From Woeseiaceae bacterium (lineage in GTDB: Bacteria > Pseudomonadota > Gammaproteobacteria > Steroidobacterales > Woeseiaceae), in assembly GCA_013042375.1 (NCBI GenBank), contig JABDQH010000048.1:1-52787 (forward strand): a DNA stretch of 52,787 nt, in the 5' to 3' direction. Numbering within the stretch: position 1 is the first letter of the stretch; each line of letters starts with the position of its first letter. Below, in pieces: positions 9,648 to 17,438 of this stretch. A model generated the notes under the pieces. That model saw only the letters and a program-made list of their open reading frames with translations, searched no databases and was not told the origin of the DNA. The position numbers were made by a program, and so were the translations under genes.

Positions 9648-10634
9648 TTATTCGCTCAACCAGTCCATGCGGCCGCGCAACCGGCGGCCGACGTCTTCGA
9701 TCGGGTGTTCGAGGTCGGCACGCATCTTCGCCCGGAATTCGGGCATGCCGTTCTCGTTCTCGGTAATCCAGTTGCGAGCAAACGTGCCATCCCGGATCTC
9801 GGTAAGCACCTCGCGCATTGCGGCGCGCGAGGCATCGCCGACGACCCGGGGCCCGGACACCATGTCGCCCCAGGCCGCGGTGTCGCTGATGAACTTGTGC
9901 ATCTTCGCGAGTCCGCCCTCGTGCAGCAGGTCGACGATCAGTTTGAGCTCGTGCATGACCTCGTAGTAAGCCACCTCCGGCTGGTAGCCGGCCTCTACGA
10001 GCGTCTCGAAGCCCGCGACGATCAATTCGGTCGCGCCACCACACAGGACGGCCTGTTCGCCGAACAGGTCGGTTTCGGTTTCCTCGGCGAACGTTGTCTC
10101 GATAACGCCGGCACGCGCGCCGCCGATGCCGGCGGAGTAGGCCAGCGCCTTGGACAGCGCGTTGCCCGTCGCATCCTGGTGCACCGCAACGAGGCAGGGA
10201 ACGCCGTGGCCTTCCTCGTACTGGCGGCGCACGAGCCCTCCAGGGCCCTTGGGTGCAATCAGCGCGACGTCGAGATCCGCGCGCGGCTCGACCTGTCCGT
10301 AGTGAATCGCGAAACCATGCGCGAACAGCAGCAATGCGCCTTGCTCGATCTTGTCGACGACTGTTTCGTAGAGCGTCTTCTGCACCATGTCGGGCGTCAG
10401 GAACATGACGACCGCAGCCCCGCGAACGGCAGCATCCGGTTCCTCGACGGCGAGACCGTCCGCCTCTGCCTTCGCCCAGCTGCTGCCACTCCTGCGCAGG
10501 CCTACGACGACGTTGCAGCCCGAGTCCTTGAGGTTGAGCGCATGCGCGCGCCCCTGGCTACCGTAGCCGAGGACGGCAATGCGTTGCTCGCCGAGAACCG
10601 AGATATCTACGTCTGCTTCCGAATACATCTGCAT
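9648..10634 (-). CDS. ilvC: Ketol-acid reductoisomerase (class I)
   Basis: IlvC rearranges and reduces acetohydroxy acids with NADPH and Mg2+ in valine, isoleucine and leucine synthesis. The 328-residue protein has the Rossmann motif [27 protein letters not shown], the [20 protein letters not shown] segment and the metal-binding helix region [19 protein letters not shown] 10634 is taken as the start because GGAAG lies 5-9 nt upstream; an upstream in-frame codon at 10664 lacks such support. It is the first structural gene after the leader peptide and attenuator, and leads leuACDB. Confidence 0.96.
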   Translation of the reverse strand: MQMYSEADVDISVLGEQRIAVLGYGSQGRAHALNLKDSGCNVVVGLRRSGSSWAKAEADGLAVEEPDAAVRGAAVVMFLTPDMVQKTLYETVVDKIEQGALLLFAHGFAIHYGQVEPRADLDVALIAPKGPGGLVRRQYEEGHGVPCLVAVHQDATGNALSKALAYSAGIGGARAGVIETTFAEETETDLFGEQAVLCGGATELIVAGFETLVEAGYQPEVAYYEVMHELKLIVDLLHEGGLAKMHKFISDTAAWGDMVSGPRVVGDASRAAMREVLTEIRDGTFARNWITENENGMPEFRAKMRADLEHPIEDVGRRLRGRMDWLSE

Positions 10635-10664
10635 GGTGCTTCCTGTTCGTTGATCATCTGTCAC

Positions 10665-10697
10665 AAAAAAACCCCACAGTCCTTTCGGGTGCGGGGT
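10665..10697 (-). terminator. Attenuator terminator of the ilvC-leuACDB operon
   Basis: On the minus strand ACCCCGCAC pairs with GTGGGGT (one bulged G), followed by seven T residues (10671 down to 10665). It lies about 30 nt upstream of the ilvC start and downstream of a leucine-rich leader frame, the classical layout of ribosome-mediated attenuation. Confidence 0.88.
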
Positions 10698-10724
10698 CTG
10701 CGATGTCCTGTTGCCGGATACGCG

Positions 10725-10799
10725 CTACCCGCTCTTCCTCCCGGGAAGAAGCAGCTCGAGCGACAGCGTAAGCAATGGCGTATCCACAGGCGGGATCAT
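10725..10799 (-). CDS. Leucine-rich leader peptide of the ilv-leu attenuator
   Basis: This 24-codon frame runs from an ATG at 10799 to a TAG at 10725. It has seven leucine codons within ten positions (PLLTLSLELLL), plus one Ile and one Val near its start. It ends 27 nt before the attenuator stem. Stalling at these codons when charged Leu-tRNA is scarce would favour an antiterminator and let transcription reach ilvC. No obvious Shine-Dalgarno sequence is seen. A GTG at codon 5 or a TTG at codon 9 could be the true start without changing the leucine run. Confidence 0.72.
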   Translation of the reverse strand: MIPPVDTPLLTLSLELLLPGRKSG

Positions 10800-10823
10800 C
10801 TGGGAACGCCGATTCGATGTCAA

Positions 10824-11365
10824 CCGTTTTGGTACGGTTACGACTGTTACTAAAAAATCAACCTTAAGAGTTTTGCTTAAGTTATTAAATTAGTTAGGTA
10901 AACGACATTGCGAACATGCCGACGCGGCGGGTCGATATCGAACCCGCAGCGAGGCTTATCGCAGTACGTCGAGAGCGAGTGCAAACAAGGGCTCGCGCGA
11001 CCAAGTTGCAAGGCGATGTCGGCAGTGCCCGTAACGACCGAAAACTGCCTGCAAGTTATGTCCTTGGAGGGACTGGCGATACATGAACCATGTGTTATTC
11101 TTGCCTGCAGCATCAGGGGACCTCGGACTTTAATAAACCGATAATAAGGCGGGGAGCCCGGCAAGCACCGGGAAGGCCGATAATCAACGAGAGATTAAGA
11201 AGGTTCCGAAATTTCAACGCCGCGCGGCGAAGGTGGAGAGGGCCGCGTGCGCAATTGGCAACACTTTCCGCGTTGCCGGTTTTCATTTGTGCATGTATTC
11301 AACGGATACGTTGCATCCCTCTCCGTGACCAACAATTAGTACAACAAGACCTTTAAGGAGCGTCC
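10824..11365. other. Long intergenic region between divergent ilv-leu and TonB2 operons
   Basis: About 540 bp carries no gene I can support. The part nearest ilv is AT-rich, with CTTAAG at 10863-10868 and again at 10876-10881, and should hold the ilv promoter. A perfect -35 TTGACA lies on the minus strand at 10823-10818, but its 17-bp-spaced -10 (GATGAT) falls on the leader start codon. GCGGGT and ACCCGC flank CGATATCG at 10927-10947. A GGCAAC/GTTGCC hairpin followed by GGTTTTC lies at 11257-11283. Short frames here lack family resemblance or ribosome-binding sites. Confidence 0.5.
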
Positions 11366-12142
11366 ATGAAACGGTGCATAAGCAGCAGTCGGCGTCTCGC
11401 AGCCGCATTTCTGGCAGTTGCTGCAATGATGATTTCCGGCAGCGTCTTCGCGCAGACCGTCGATCAGGTGTTGCAGGCTGATCAGCGTCGGCTGAACCTG
11501 GCCCAGCAATCGCAGGAACGAATCAACAACATTGTTGAAGGTACGCGGTCGCTCGAGGACCAGTACCGGGCCATCAACAAGGAAATCGAAGGACTGAAAG
11601 TCTATAACCGCCTCATGCGGGCGCAGGTCGACGGCCAGCAGGCTACCCTCGACGACATTGCCCTGTCGATGGATCGCGTGGACGTCATCAACCGGCAGAT
11701 CTTCCCGCTCATGGAACGCATGATTGACGGCCTGGAGCAGTCGATCGGGCTCGACGTGCCGTTCCTGATGGAAGAGCGCAGCCAGCGCATGGAAGACCTC
11801 AAGACAATCATGGAACGCTCGGACGTCACCGTGGCGGAGAAATTCCGCAAGGTGATGGAGGCCTACCAGATCGAGAACGACTACGGCACCTCGTCGGAGT
11901 TCTACACGCAGTCGCTGACTATCGACGGCGCGACGCGTTCGTTCAACATGCTGCGTATCGGCCGCATCGGGCTGTATTTCCAGTCCGACGACACCCAGGT
12001 CACAGGTCGCTGGAACAACGAAATACGCGATTGGGAGATCGACAACTCAGCGCGCAACGAGGTCCGCAAGGGCCTGCGCATGGCGCGTCAGCTGATCGCT
12101 CCCGAACTCATCGTCATTCCTGTTGAAGCGCCGGAGGCCTAA
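11366..12142 (+). CDS. DUF3450 periplasmic coiled-coil protein, TonB2 cluster
   Basis: The 258-residue protein has a cleavable signal peptide (residues 1-30, ending SVFAQ) and a long coiled-coil stretch (about 35-140), matching DUF3450. In Vibrio and many marine gammaproteobacteria this family is the first gene of the ttpC-exbB2-exbD2-tonB2 cluster, as here. It probably acts in the periplasm with the TtpC/ExbB/ExbD/TonB motor, but its mechanism is not established. AAGGAG at 11355-11360 fixes the start at 11366. Only 3 nt separate it from the next gene. Confidence 0.87.
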   Translation: MKRCISSSRRLAAAFLAVAAMMISGSVFAQTVDQVLQADQRRLNLAQQSQERINNIVEGTRSLEDQYRAINKEIEGLKVYNRLMRAQVDGQQATLDDIALSMDRVDVINRQIFPLMERMIDGLEQSIGLDVPFLMEERSQRMEDLKTIMERSDVTVAEKFRKVMEAYQIENDYGTSSEFYTQSLTIDGATRSFNMLRIGRIGLYFQSDDTQVTGRWNNEIRDWEIDNSARNEVRKGLRMARQLIAPELIVIPVEAPEA

Positions 12143-12145
12143 ACA

Positions 12146-13513
12146 ATGAAACGGATAACACTCATTATCGCCGCCGGACTGCTGAGTCTCGGACTTGCCA
12201 CCGCGAACGCCCAGTCGGAAGACGAGGGCGCCGCTTCGATGGCCGAGCTGCTGCGTTTGATCGAACAGGGCCAGGCGCGCGACTCGCGCGAAGCACGCCA
12301 GCGTGAAGCTGCATTCGCCCAGGCTCGCAACCAGCAGCAATCGCTGCTCAACCAGGCGCGCCGCGAACGCACCAACCAGGAAAATACCTCGACGCAGCTC
12401 GAGAATACGTTCGAGCAGAACCAGCAGCGCATTATCACGGCTCGCCAGGCGCTCAACGAGAGAATGGGCGCTCTCCGGGAGCTGCTCGGCGTTCTGCAGA
12501 CGGTTGCCGGTGACACGCAGGGTCGTTTCAACGCATCGCTGACCAACATCGAATACCCGGATCGCGGCGAGTTCCTGGTCGAGCTTGGCAGCAAGCTGGC
12601 CGGCGCCAGCAATATCCCCGAAATCGAAGAGATCGAAAGGCTGTGGCTCATGTTGCAGCAGGAGGTCGTCGAGACCGGCAAGACCGTGCGTTTTAACCAC
12701 CTCGTCACAAAGGCAGACGGCGCACAGGAAGAGATGGAAGTCGTGCGTGTCGGCGCCTTCAACCTGATCTCCGAGGGCGGCTACCTCGAGTACGAGAACG
12801 GCGAAATCACGGAGCTGCAGCGGCAACCCGAAGGCCGTTACACGGGCACGACGGGTGATATGTTGACTGCCGATCCGCAAGAGGCGGTCAACTTCGGAGT
12901 CGACGTGACACGCGGCGGCATTCTCGCACTGCTCGTCGAGTCGCCGACGATCCGCGACCGCATCGAGCAGGGTGGTATCGTCGGTTATTGCATCATCGCG
13001 CTCGGCATCATCGGGCTGCTCATCGCCATCATGCGCTGGCTGGCGCTCTCCTCGGCCGATCGCAAGGTCAAGGCGCAGCTGAAGAGCGAGTCGGCGAGCA
13101 CGGACAACCCGCTCGGTCGGGTCCTCGCGGCTTTCGAATCGAACCGCGGCGCGGATACCGAAACCGTCGAGCTCAAGCTCTCGGAGGCGGCGCTCAAGGA
13201 AATGCCGGCACTGACCAAGGGCTTGCTGTTCATCAAGGTGACGGCCGCAGTTGCCCCGCTCATGGGGCTGCTCGGTACGGTTACCGGCATGATCAAGACC
13301 TTCCAGGTGATCACGCTCTATGGCGCAGGCGATCCGAAGATGATGGCCGGCGGTATCTCGCAGGCACTGATGACGACGGTACTCGGCCTGTGCGTTGCCA
13401 TTCCGATGGTGCTCCTGCATACGGTGGTCAGCGGCAAGAGCCGCAAGATCGTCAACATCCTGCAGTCGCAGAGTGCCGGCCTCGTGGCCCAGCATTCCGA
13501 GCGCGGTTCGTAA
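12146..13513 (+). CDS. TtpC-like MotA/TolQ/ExbB proton-channel protein with periplasmic extension
   Basis: The 455-residue product starts with a signal-like segment (1-22). It continues with a periplasmic coiled-coil domain (about 25-135), a middle domain up to about 275 and a C-terminal MotA/TolQ/ExbB channel domain. That domain includes TM helices near 278-300 and the conserved VAPLMGLLGTVTGMIKTFQ region. This architecture matches TtpC of the Vibrio TonB2 system, which is needed for TonB2-dependent iron uptake. It likely couples the proton gradient to TonB together with the separate ExbB/ExbD encoded just downstream. Spacing of 3 nt before and 15 nt after supports one operon. Confidence 0.9.
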   Translation: MKRITLIIAAGLLSLGLATANAQSEDEGAASMAELLRLIEQGQARDSREARQREAAFAQARNQQQSLLNQARRERTNQENTSTQLENTFEQNQQRIITARQALNERMGALRELLGVLQTVAGDTQGRFNASLTNIEYPDRGEFLVELGSKLAGASNIPEIEEIERLWLMLQQEVVETGKTVRFNHLVTKADGAQEEMEVVRVGAFNLISEGGYLEYENGEITELQRQPEGRYTGTTGDMLTADPQEAVNFGVDVTRGGILALLVESPTIRDRIEQGGIVGYCIIALGIIGLLIAIMRWLALSSADRKVKAQLKSESASTDNPLGRVLAAFESNRGADTETVELKLSEAALKEMPALTKGLLFIKVTAAVAPLMGLLGTVTGMIKTFQVITLYGAGDPKMMAGGISQALMTTVLGLCVAIPMVLLHTVVSGKSRKIVNILQSQSAGLVAQHSERGS

Positions 13514-13528
13514 AGGAGAGGAGTCACC

Positions 13529-14056
13529 ATGCTTTGGCTTGCAGATGCATTAGAAGCCATTCGTGACTTCATGAGCCTTGGTGGCCCGGTGCTCCGGGTC
13601 ATCGCGGTCACGATCTTCGTGATGTGGGTGATCATCATCGAGCGAATGGTCTACTTTCGTTCGTCGATGAAAGTGATGTCGCGCCAGATATACGACGATT
13701 GGGAGTCGCGTCCCGAGCGCCAGTCCTGGAACGCGAAGCAGATTCGCGAACTCATGATTTCGCGATTCTCGGAAGCGACGAACAGGGGAATCAACGTCAT
13801 CCAGACGCTGGTCGCTCTGTGTCCGTTGCTCGGCCTTCTCGGAACCGTGACCGGCATGATCAGCGTGTTCCAGGTCATGGCCGTTTCCGGTTCGGGCAAC
13901 GTTCGTGCCATGGCCGCCGGCGTCTCCCAGGCCACCGTGCCGACGATGGCCGGCATGGTCGGGGCGCTTTCGGGGGTTCTCCTGGTGACGTTGTTGACAC
14001 GCCGCGCCGCACATGAAGTCGAGTTCCTCGAGGACTCACTCACGACGGATCACTAA
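13529..14056 (+). CDS. exbB: ExbB-type proton channel subunit
   Basis: This 175-residue inner-membrane protein is a compact MotA/TolQ/ExbB member with three predicted helices (about 20-40, 90-112 and 130-155). It has the family core LCPLLGLLGTVTGMISVFQVMA and the GVSQATVPTMAGMVGALSGV segment. It forms the stator channel with ExbD and energises TonB. AGGAG precedes the ATG at 13529. The gene is the second channel-family member in this operon, as in TonB2 systems. Confidence 0.94.
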   Translation: MLWLADALEAIRDFMSLGGPVLRVIAVTIFVMWVIIIERMVYFRSSMKVMSRQIYDDWESRPERQSWNAKQIRELMISRFSEATNRGINVIQTLVALCPLLGLLGTVTGMISVFQVMAVSGSGNVRAMAAGVSQATVPTMAGMVGALSGVLLVTLLTRRAAHEVEFLEDSLTTDH

Positions 14057-14068
14057 GGAGTTGTCGCC

Positions 14069-14479
14069 ATGAGACACCATTTGGACGATATCCAGGTCGA
14101 AGAAGAGGAAAATGAGATCAACCTGACGCCGATGCTCGACGTCGTGTTCATCATGCTCATTTTCTTCATCGTGACGGCGTCGTTCGTCAGGGAAGTCGGC
14201 ATCGACGTGAACCGACCGGATGCGCCGATGACCGAGAGCAAGCCCGAGGATTCGAACATCCTCGTCGTGATCGATGCCAGTGATGACGTGTGGATCGACC
14301 GGCACCTCGTCGATCCGCGCGCCGTGCGCGCGCACATCGAGCGCCTGCACGCGGAGCACCCGGAAGGGTCGGTCGTCATCCAGGCGAACAATCGCTCTAC
14401 GAATAAACGGCTCGTGCAGGTCATGGATGCGGCGCGCAGTGCCGGCGTATACAGCATTTCGATTGCCGACAGCCGCTGA
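14069..14479 (+). CDS. exbD: ExbD-type biopolymer transport protein (first copy)
   Basis: The 136-residue protein has an acidic cytoplasmic N-terminus (EEEENEINLTPMLDVV), one transmembrane helix (VFIMLIFFIVTA) with the conserved aspartate at its cytoplasmic edge, and a periplasmic domain. This is the standard ExbD layout. It should deliver proton-motive force to TonB with ExbB. A second ExbD follows 36 nt downstream, and its TM-encoding DNA is almost identical to this one. Confidence 0.94.
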   Translation: MRHHLDDIQVEEEENEINLTPMLDVVFIMLIFFIVTASFVREVGIDVNRPDAPMTESKPEDSNILVVIDASDDVWIDRHLVDPRAVRAHIERLHAEHPEGSVVIQANNRSTNKRLVQVMDAARSAGVYSISIADSR

Positions 14480-14515
14480 CGTTTCACTCCAGGCGGGAGT
14501 TCGAGGAAAGATCAC

Positions 14516-14920
14516 ATGAGAAAGAAAAGCTTACACTTCGAAGAGGAAGAGAATGAGATCAACCTGACGCCGATGCTCGACGTCGTGTTCATCATGCTCA
14601 TCTTCTTCATCGTGACGGCGACCTTCATCAAGGAAGCGGGTATCCAGGTCGAACGGCCGGACACCACGACGGCCGACTCCCAGGACGATGCGGCTATCCT
14701 GATAGCGATCAGCCCGAACGACGAGATCTGGATCGATCGCAAGGAACGGGATCCGCGCGCGGTGCGTGGTGTGATAGAGCGGCTGCACGCCGAGAACCCC
14801 AAGGGTTCGATCGTCATCCAGGCGGATGAGGGTTCGACGCACGAAACGCTCGTCGTCGTGATGGAGGCGGCCAAGGCAGCCGGCGTCACCAATGTCGCGA
14901 TCGCAACGGACGACGAGTAG
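14516..14920 (+). CDS. exbD: ExbD-type biopolymer transport protein (second copy)
   Basis: This 134-residue protein repeats the ExbD architecture: an acidic N-terminus, the INLTPMLDVVFIMLIFFIVT helix and a periplasmic domain. The periplasmic part has diverged from the first copy, while 14552-14620 differs from 14111-14179 at one base in 69. The two may form heteromeric ExbD dimers or serve different TonB partners. Both frames are intact, so this is not a decaying duplicate. TonB follows after 82 nt. Confidence 0.93.
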   Translation: MRKKSLHFEEEENEINLTPMLDVVFIMLIFFIVTATFIKEAGIQVERPDTTTADSQDDAAILIAISPNDEIWIDRKERDPRAVRGVIERLHAENPKGSIVIQADEGSTHETLVVVMEAAKAAGVTNVAIATDDE

Positions 14921-15002
14921 GAACCCGGGGAAGAATCGTTAGTCTTATTTAGGAATAGAGCGGGAAGTACGGTAGCGGTGTTCCGCTGAGGAGAGACAGA
15001 CC

Positions 15003-15608
15003 ATGCTGGGTCGTTACACATTTTCAATCGTGATCGGGGCCATCATTACGGTCACTCTGCTGTTCGTCATGCAGCTCCTGATCGTGACGGGTAAACAGGC
15101 GCTGACCAAGCCGCGCGATCGGCACCAGCTCGAATTCGTCCGCGTCCGCAGAAATGAAAACCTGAATGTCGACGACATCGTGCCGGAGAAGCCGCCGAAG
15201 CCGCCCGAGACGCCGCCCGAGACGCCGCCGCAGGACCTCGACAATATAAATCCGGATGCGCCTACGATTAACGTCGCGCCGCCGCAGGTAGCAGCGAGCA
15301 CGGATATCGGTGGCCCCGGTGGAATGAACATTGCCGAGGGTGACTACCTGCCGATCGTGCGCGTCGCCCCCGTGTATCCGGCTCGTGCCTTGTCGCGTGG
15401 GCTGGAGGGCTTCGTGGACCTGCAGTTCACCGTGACTACGGCAGGAACGGTCGAGGATCCGGTTGTCATCCAGTCGACGAGCAGCCTGTTCGAGCGCGCC
15501 GCCATACGTGCGGTCCTGAAGTTCAAGTACAAACCAAGGGTCGTGGACGGCGTACCGGTCCCAGTACCCGGCGTGAAGACCCGTATCACGTTCATGCTGG
15601 AGGACTAA
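15003..15608 (+). CDS. tonB: TonB2-type energy transducer
   Basis: The 201-residue protein has an N-terminal membrane anchor (about 6-29), a short proline-rich spacer (residues 61-77, KPPKPPETPPETPP) and a C-terminal TonB domain. That domain contains APVYPARALSRGLEGFVDLQ and ends in KTRITFMLED. The short spacer and size are typical of TonB2 proteins rather than the longer E. coli TonB. GAGGAGAG stands upstream of the ATG. It would contact TonB boxes of outer-membrane receptors; no receptor gene lies in this window. Confidence 0.93.
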   Translation: MLGRYTFSIVIGAIITVTLLFVMQLLIVTGKQALTKPRDRHQLEFVRVRRNENLNVDDIVPEKPPKPPETPPETPPQDLDNINPDAPTINVAPPQVAASTDIGGPGGMNIAEGDYLPIVRVAPVYPARALSRGLEGFVDLQFTVTTAGTVEDPVVIQSTSSLFERAAIRAVLKFKYKPRVVDGVPVPVPGVKTRITFMLED

Positions 15609-15612
15609 TGCG

Positions 15613-16980
15613 ATGACGACGACATTCATGCGAGGTTTCGCCGCGAAGTTCTGCATTGTCTTGCTGGCCGGTGTGCTGGCCGTCGGCGATGCATCGGCCC
15701 AGCGTGCAGCAGGCAGCGGCCAGGCCGACAAGGACGACAATACCAAGACCAAGCAGGCCCAGGCCGTCAGCAAGGACGTCTACGAGCGTATCCAGAAAGC
15801 GCAGGAGATGGTCGACAACAAGGACTACAATGGCGCGCTCCGCTTGCTCAATAACCTCTACAATCCCGACAAACTGACCGAGTACGAGCAGGCCAACGTT
15901 CTCAATTACATCGGTTTCGTCCATTACAACAAGGACGATGTCAACGCGGCCCTGGCGACTTTTGAAAAGATGCTGCGCATCCCGTCGCTCGAGCCGCAGC
16001 TTGCCAAGCAGACGACGCTAACCGTTGCGCAGCTCTACACGATGCAGGAGCAGTACTCCAAGGCGCTGACAACCATCGATCGCTGGTTTGCGCTGGAGCC
16101 CAATCCCGGGCCGGACCAGTTCATCCTCAAAGCGCAGATTCTCTACAATCTGAACCGCTACAAGGACATGATCAGCCCGATCGAGACGGCCATGCGCGTC
16201 GCCAAGGAACGCGGCAAGCCGGCCAAGGAAGACTGGTGGAACCTGCTGAACTTTGCCTACTTCCAGCAGGAGGACTATCGCAAGGTCCGCGATATTCAGA
16301 AGACCTTGCTGCAAAGCTGGCCTAAGGCGCGCTACTGGAAGTCGCTTGCCGGCGCGTACACGGAGCTCGGTGAAGACGAAAAGCTGATCTACGCCTACGA
16401 TGCCGCGCATACGCAGGGCATGCTCGAAAAGCCGACCGAGTTCGTGACGATGGCGCAGCTGTATTTGCAGGCCGAAGTCCCGTACAAGGCCGGAACGCTG
16501 CTGCAGCAGAAGATGGATGCCGGTGTCGTTCCCAAGTCCGAGAAGCACTATCGGCTGCTCTCGCAGGCCTGGATGCTGGCCCAGGAGGACGACAAGGCGA
16601 TTCCGGCGCTGACCGCAGCGGCCAAGCTCTCGTCTACCGGTGAGCTGGACCTGCGTCTCGCCAATTCCTACCTGAACATCGGCAAGTACAACGACTGCAT
16701 CGCATCGGCCAATACCGCGATTCGCAAGGGCAGCCTGAAGAACCCCGACAACGCGCAGATCTCGCTGGGTATGTGTCTATACAACCTCAAGCGCTACGGC
16801 GATTCGAAGAAAGCGTTCCAGGCAGCGGCGCGCGTGCCGCGTTCACAGCGCCAGGCGGCCCAGTGGATCAGGGTGATCGACGCCGAAGTCGAGCGCAATC
16901 GCCAGATTCGCCTCGCCGAGGAAGCAGCCCGCAAGAAGCGCCGGGAGCTCGAAGCCAAGCTCGCCTCGGCCAGCACCTGA
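15613..16980 (+). CDS. Periplasmic tetratricopeptide-repeat protein of the TonB2 cluster
   Basis: The 455-residue protein has a signal peptide (about 1-29, ending ASAQ) followed by TPR-like helical repeats through most of its length, for example ALATFEKMLRIPSLEP and ALTTIDRWFALEPNP. A TPR protein is the usual last gene of TonB2/TtpC clusters, and here it starts 4 nt after tonB. A scaffold role for the periplasmic side of the complex is inferred, not demonstrated. Its C-terminus is a charged helix rich in Arg, Lys and Glu. Confidence 0.85.
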   Translation: MTTTFMRGFAAKFCIVLLAGVLAVGDASAQRAAGSGQADKDDNTKTKQAQAVSKDVYERIQKAQEMVDNKDYNGALRLLNNLYNPDKLTEYEQANVLNYIGFVHYNKDDVNAALATFEKMLRIPSLEPQLAKQTTLTVAQLYTMQEQYSKALTTIDRWFALEPNPGPDQFILKAQILYNLNRYKDMISPIETAMRVAKERGKPAKEDWWNLLNFAYFQQEDYRKVRDIQKTLLQSWPKARYWKSLAGAYTELGEDEKLIYAYDAAHTQGMLEKPTEFVTMAQLYLQAEVPYKAGTLLQQKMDAGVVPKSEKHYRLLSQAWMLAQEDDKAIPALTAAAKLSSTGELDLRLANSYLNIGKYNDCIASANTAIRKGSLKNPDNAQISLGMCLYNLKRYGDSKKAFQAAARVPRSQRQAAQWIRVIDAEVERNRQIRLAEEAARKKRRELEAKLASAST

Positions 16981-17012
16981 TTCGCGACTGCGGTCAATAA
17001 GAGCACTGAGAT

Positions 17013-17042
17013 AGGGCGTTGACTGGTGTCAGTCAACGCCCT
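17013..17042 (+). terminator. Probable stem-loop terminator of the TonB2 operon
   Basis: AGGGCGTTGACT (17013-17024) pairs perfectly with AGTCAACGCCCT (17031-17042) around a 6-nt loop, 32 nt after the TPR gene stop. The following TATCATT is only weakly T-rich, so termination may be partial, and the ferredoxin gene downstream could still receive read-through. Confidence 0.6.
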
Positions 17043-17079
17043 TATCATTGCGCGCCGTCGATTCACGCAAGGAGCACCG

Positions 17080-17400
17080 ATGCCCAAGATCGTCTTTATA
17101 ACGCCTGATGGAAAGCGCCATGAAACCGAGGTGGAGAAGGGCTATTCGGTCATGGAAGGCGCCATCAACAACAATATCGACGGCATCGTTGCCGAATGCG
17201 GCGGTGCCTGTGCCTGCGCGACCTGTCACAGCTATGTCGACGAGGCGTGGCTAGACAAGATCCCCGAGATGGACGACATGGAAGACAGCATGCTGGACGC
17301 CGCGTACGAGCGCAGGGACAACAGCCGCCTGACCTGCCAGATCGAGATCACCGACGAACTCGACGGCCTCGTCATCCACGTCGCCGACAACGACCTCTAG
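17080..17400 (+). CDS. [2Fe-2S] ferredoxin, adrenodoxin/putidaredoxin type
   Basis: This 106-residue electron carrier has Cys40-x5-Cys46-x2-Cys49 and Cys86, the ligand pattern of vertebrate-type (adrenodoxin, putidaredoxin) ferredoxins. The context ECGGACACATCHSYVDEAW and the late DNSRLTCQI agree with this. Such proteins feed cytochromes P450, oxygenases or Fe-S assembly. No P450 or ferredoxin reductase is present here, so the partner is unknown. AAGGAG before the ATG at 17080 decides the start over an upstream in-frame GTG at 17026. Confidence 0.93.
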   Translation: MPKIVFITPDGKRHETEVEKGYSVMEGAINNNIDGIVAECGGACACATCHSYVDEAWLDKIPEMDDMEDSMLDAAYERRDNSRLTCQIEITDELDGLVIHVADNDL

Positions 17401-17438
17401 ACCCTTCACGCACGATCTACCGGCGTCCCCGTGCCGGA

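Noticed and set aside
10927-10947. T-arm-like sequence (GCGGGTTCGATATCGACCCGC on the minus strand, slightly over a T-arm length)
   Set aside because: The loop is 11 nt instead of 7, and no acceptor, D or anticodon arms can be found around it, so it is not a tRNA.
10908-11164. Short open frames of 78-95 codons on both strands in the intergenic region
   Set aside because: No ribosome-binding site, no recognisable domain, and atypical composition for coding DNA here.
12047-13495. A 482-codon frame on the minus strand opposite ttpC
   Set aside because: Antisense shadow of a clear MotA/TolQ/ExbB gene; no start context or domain.
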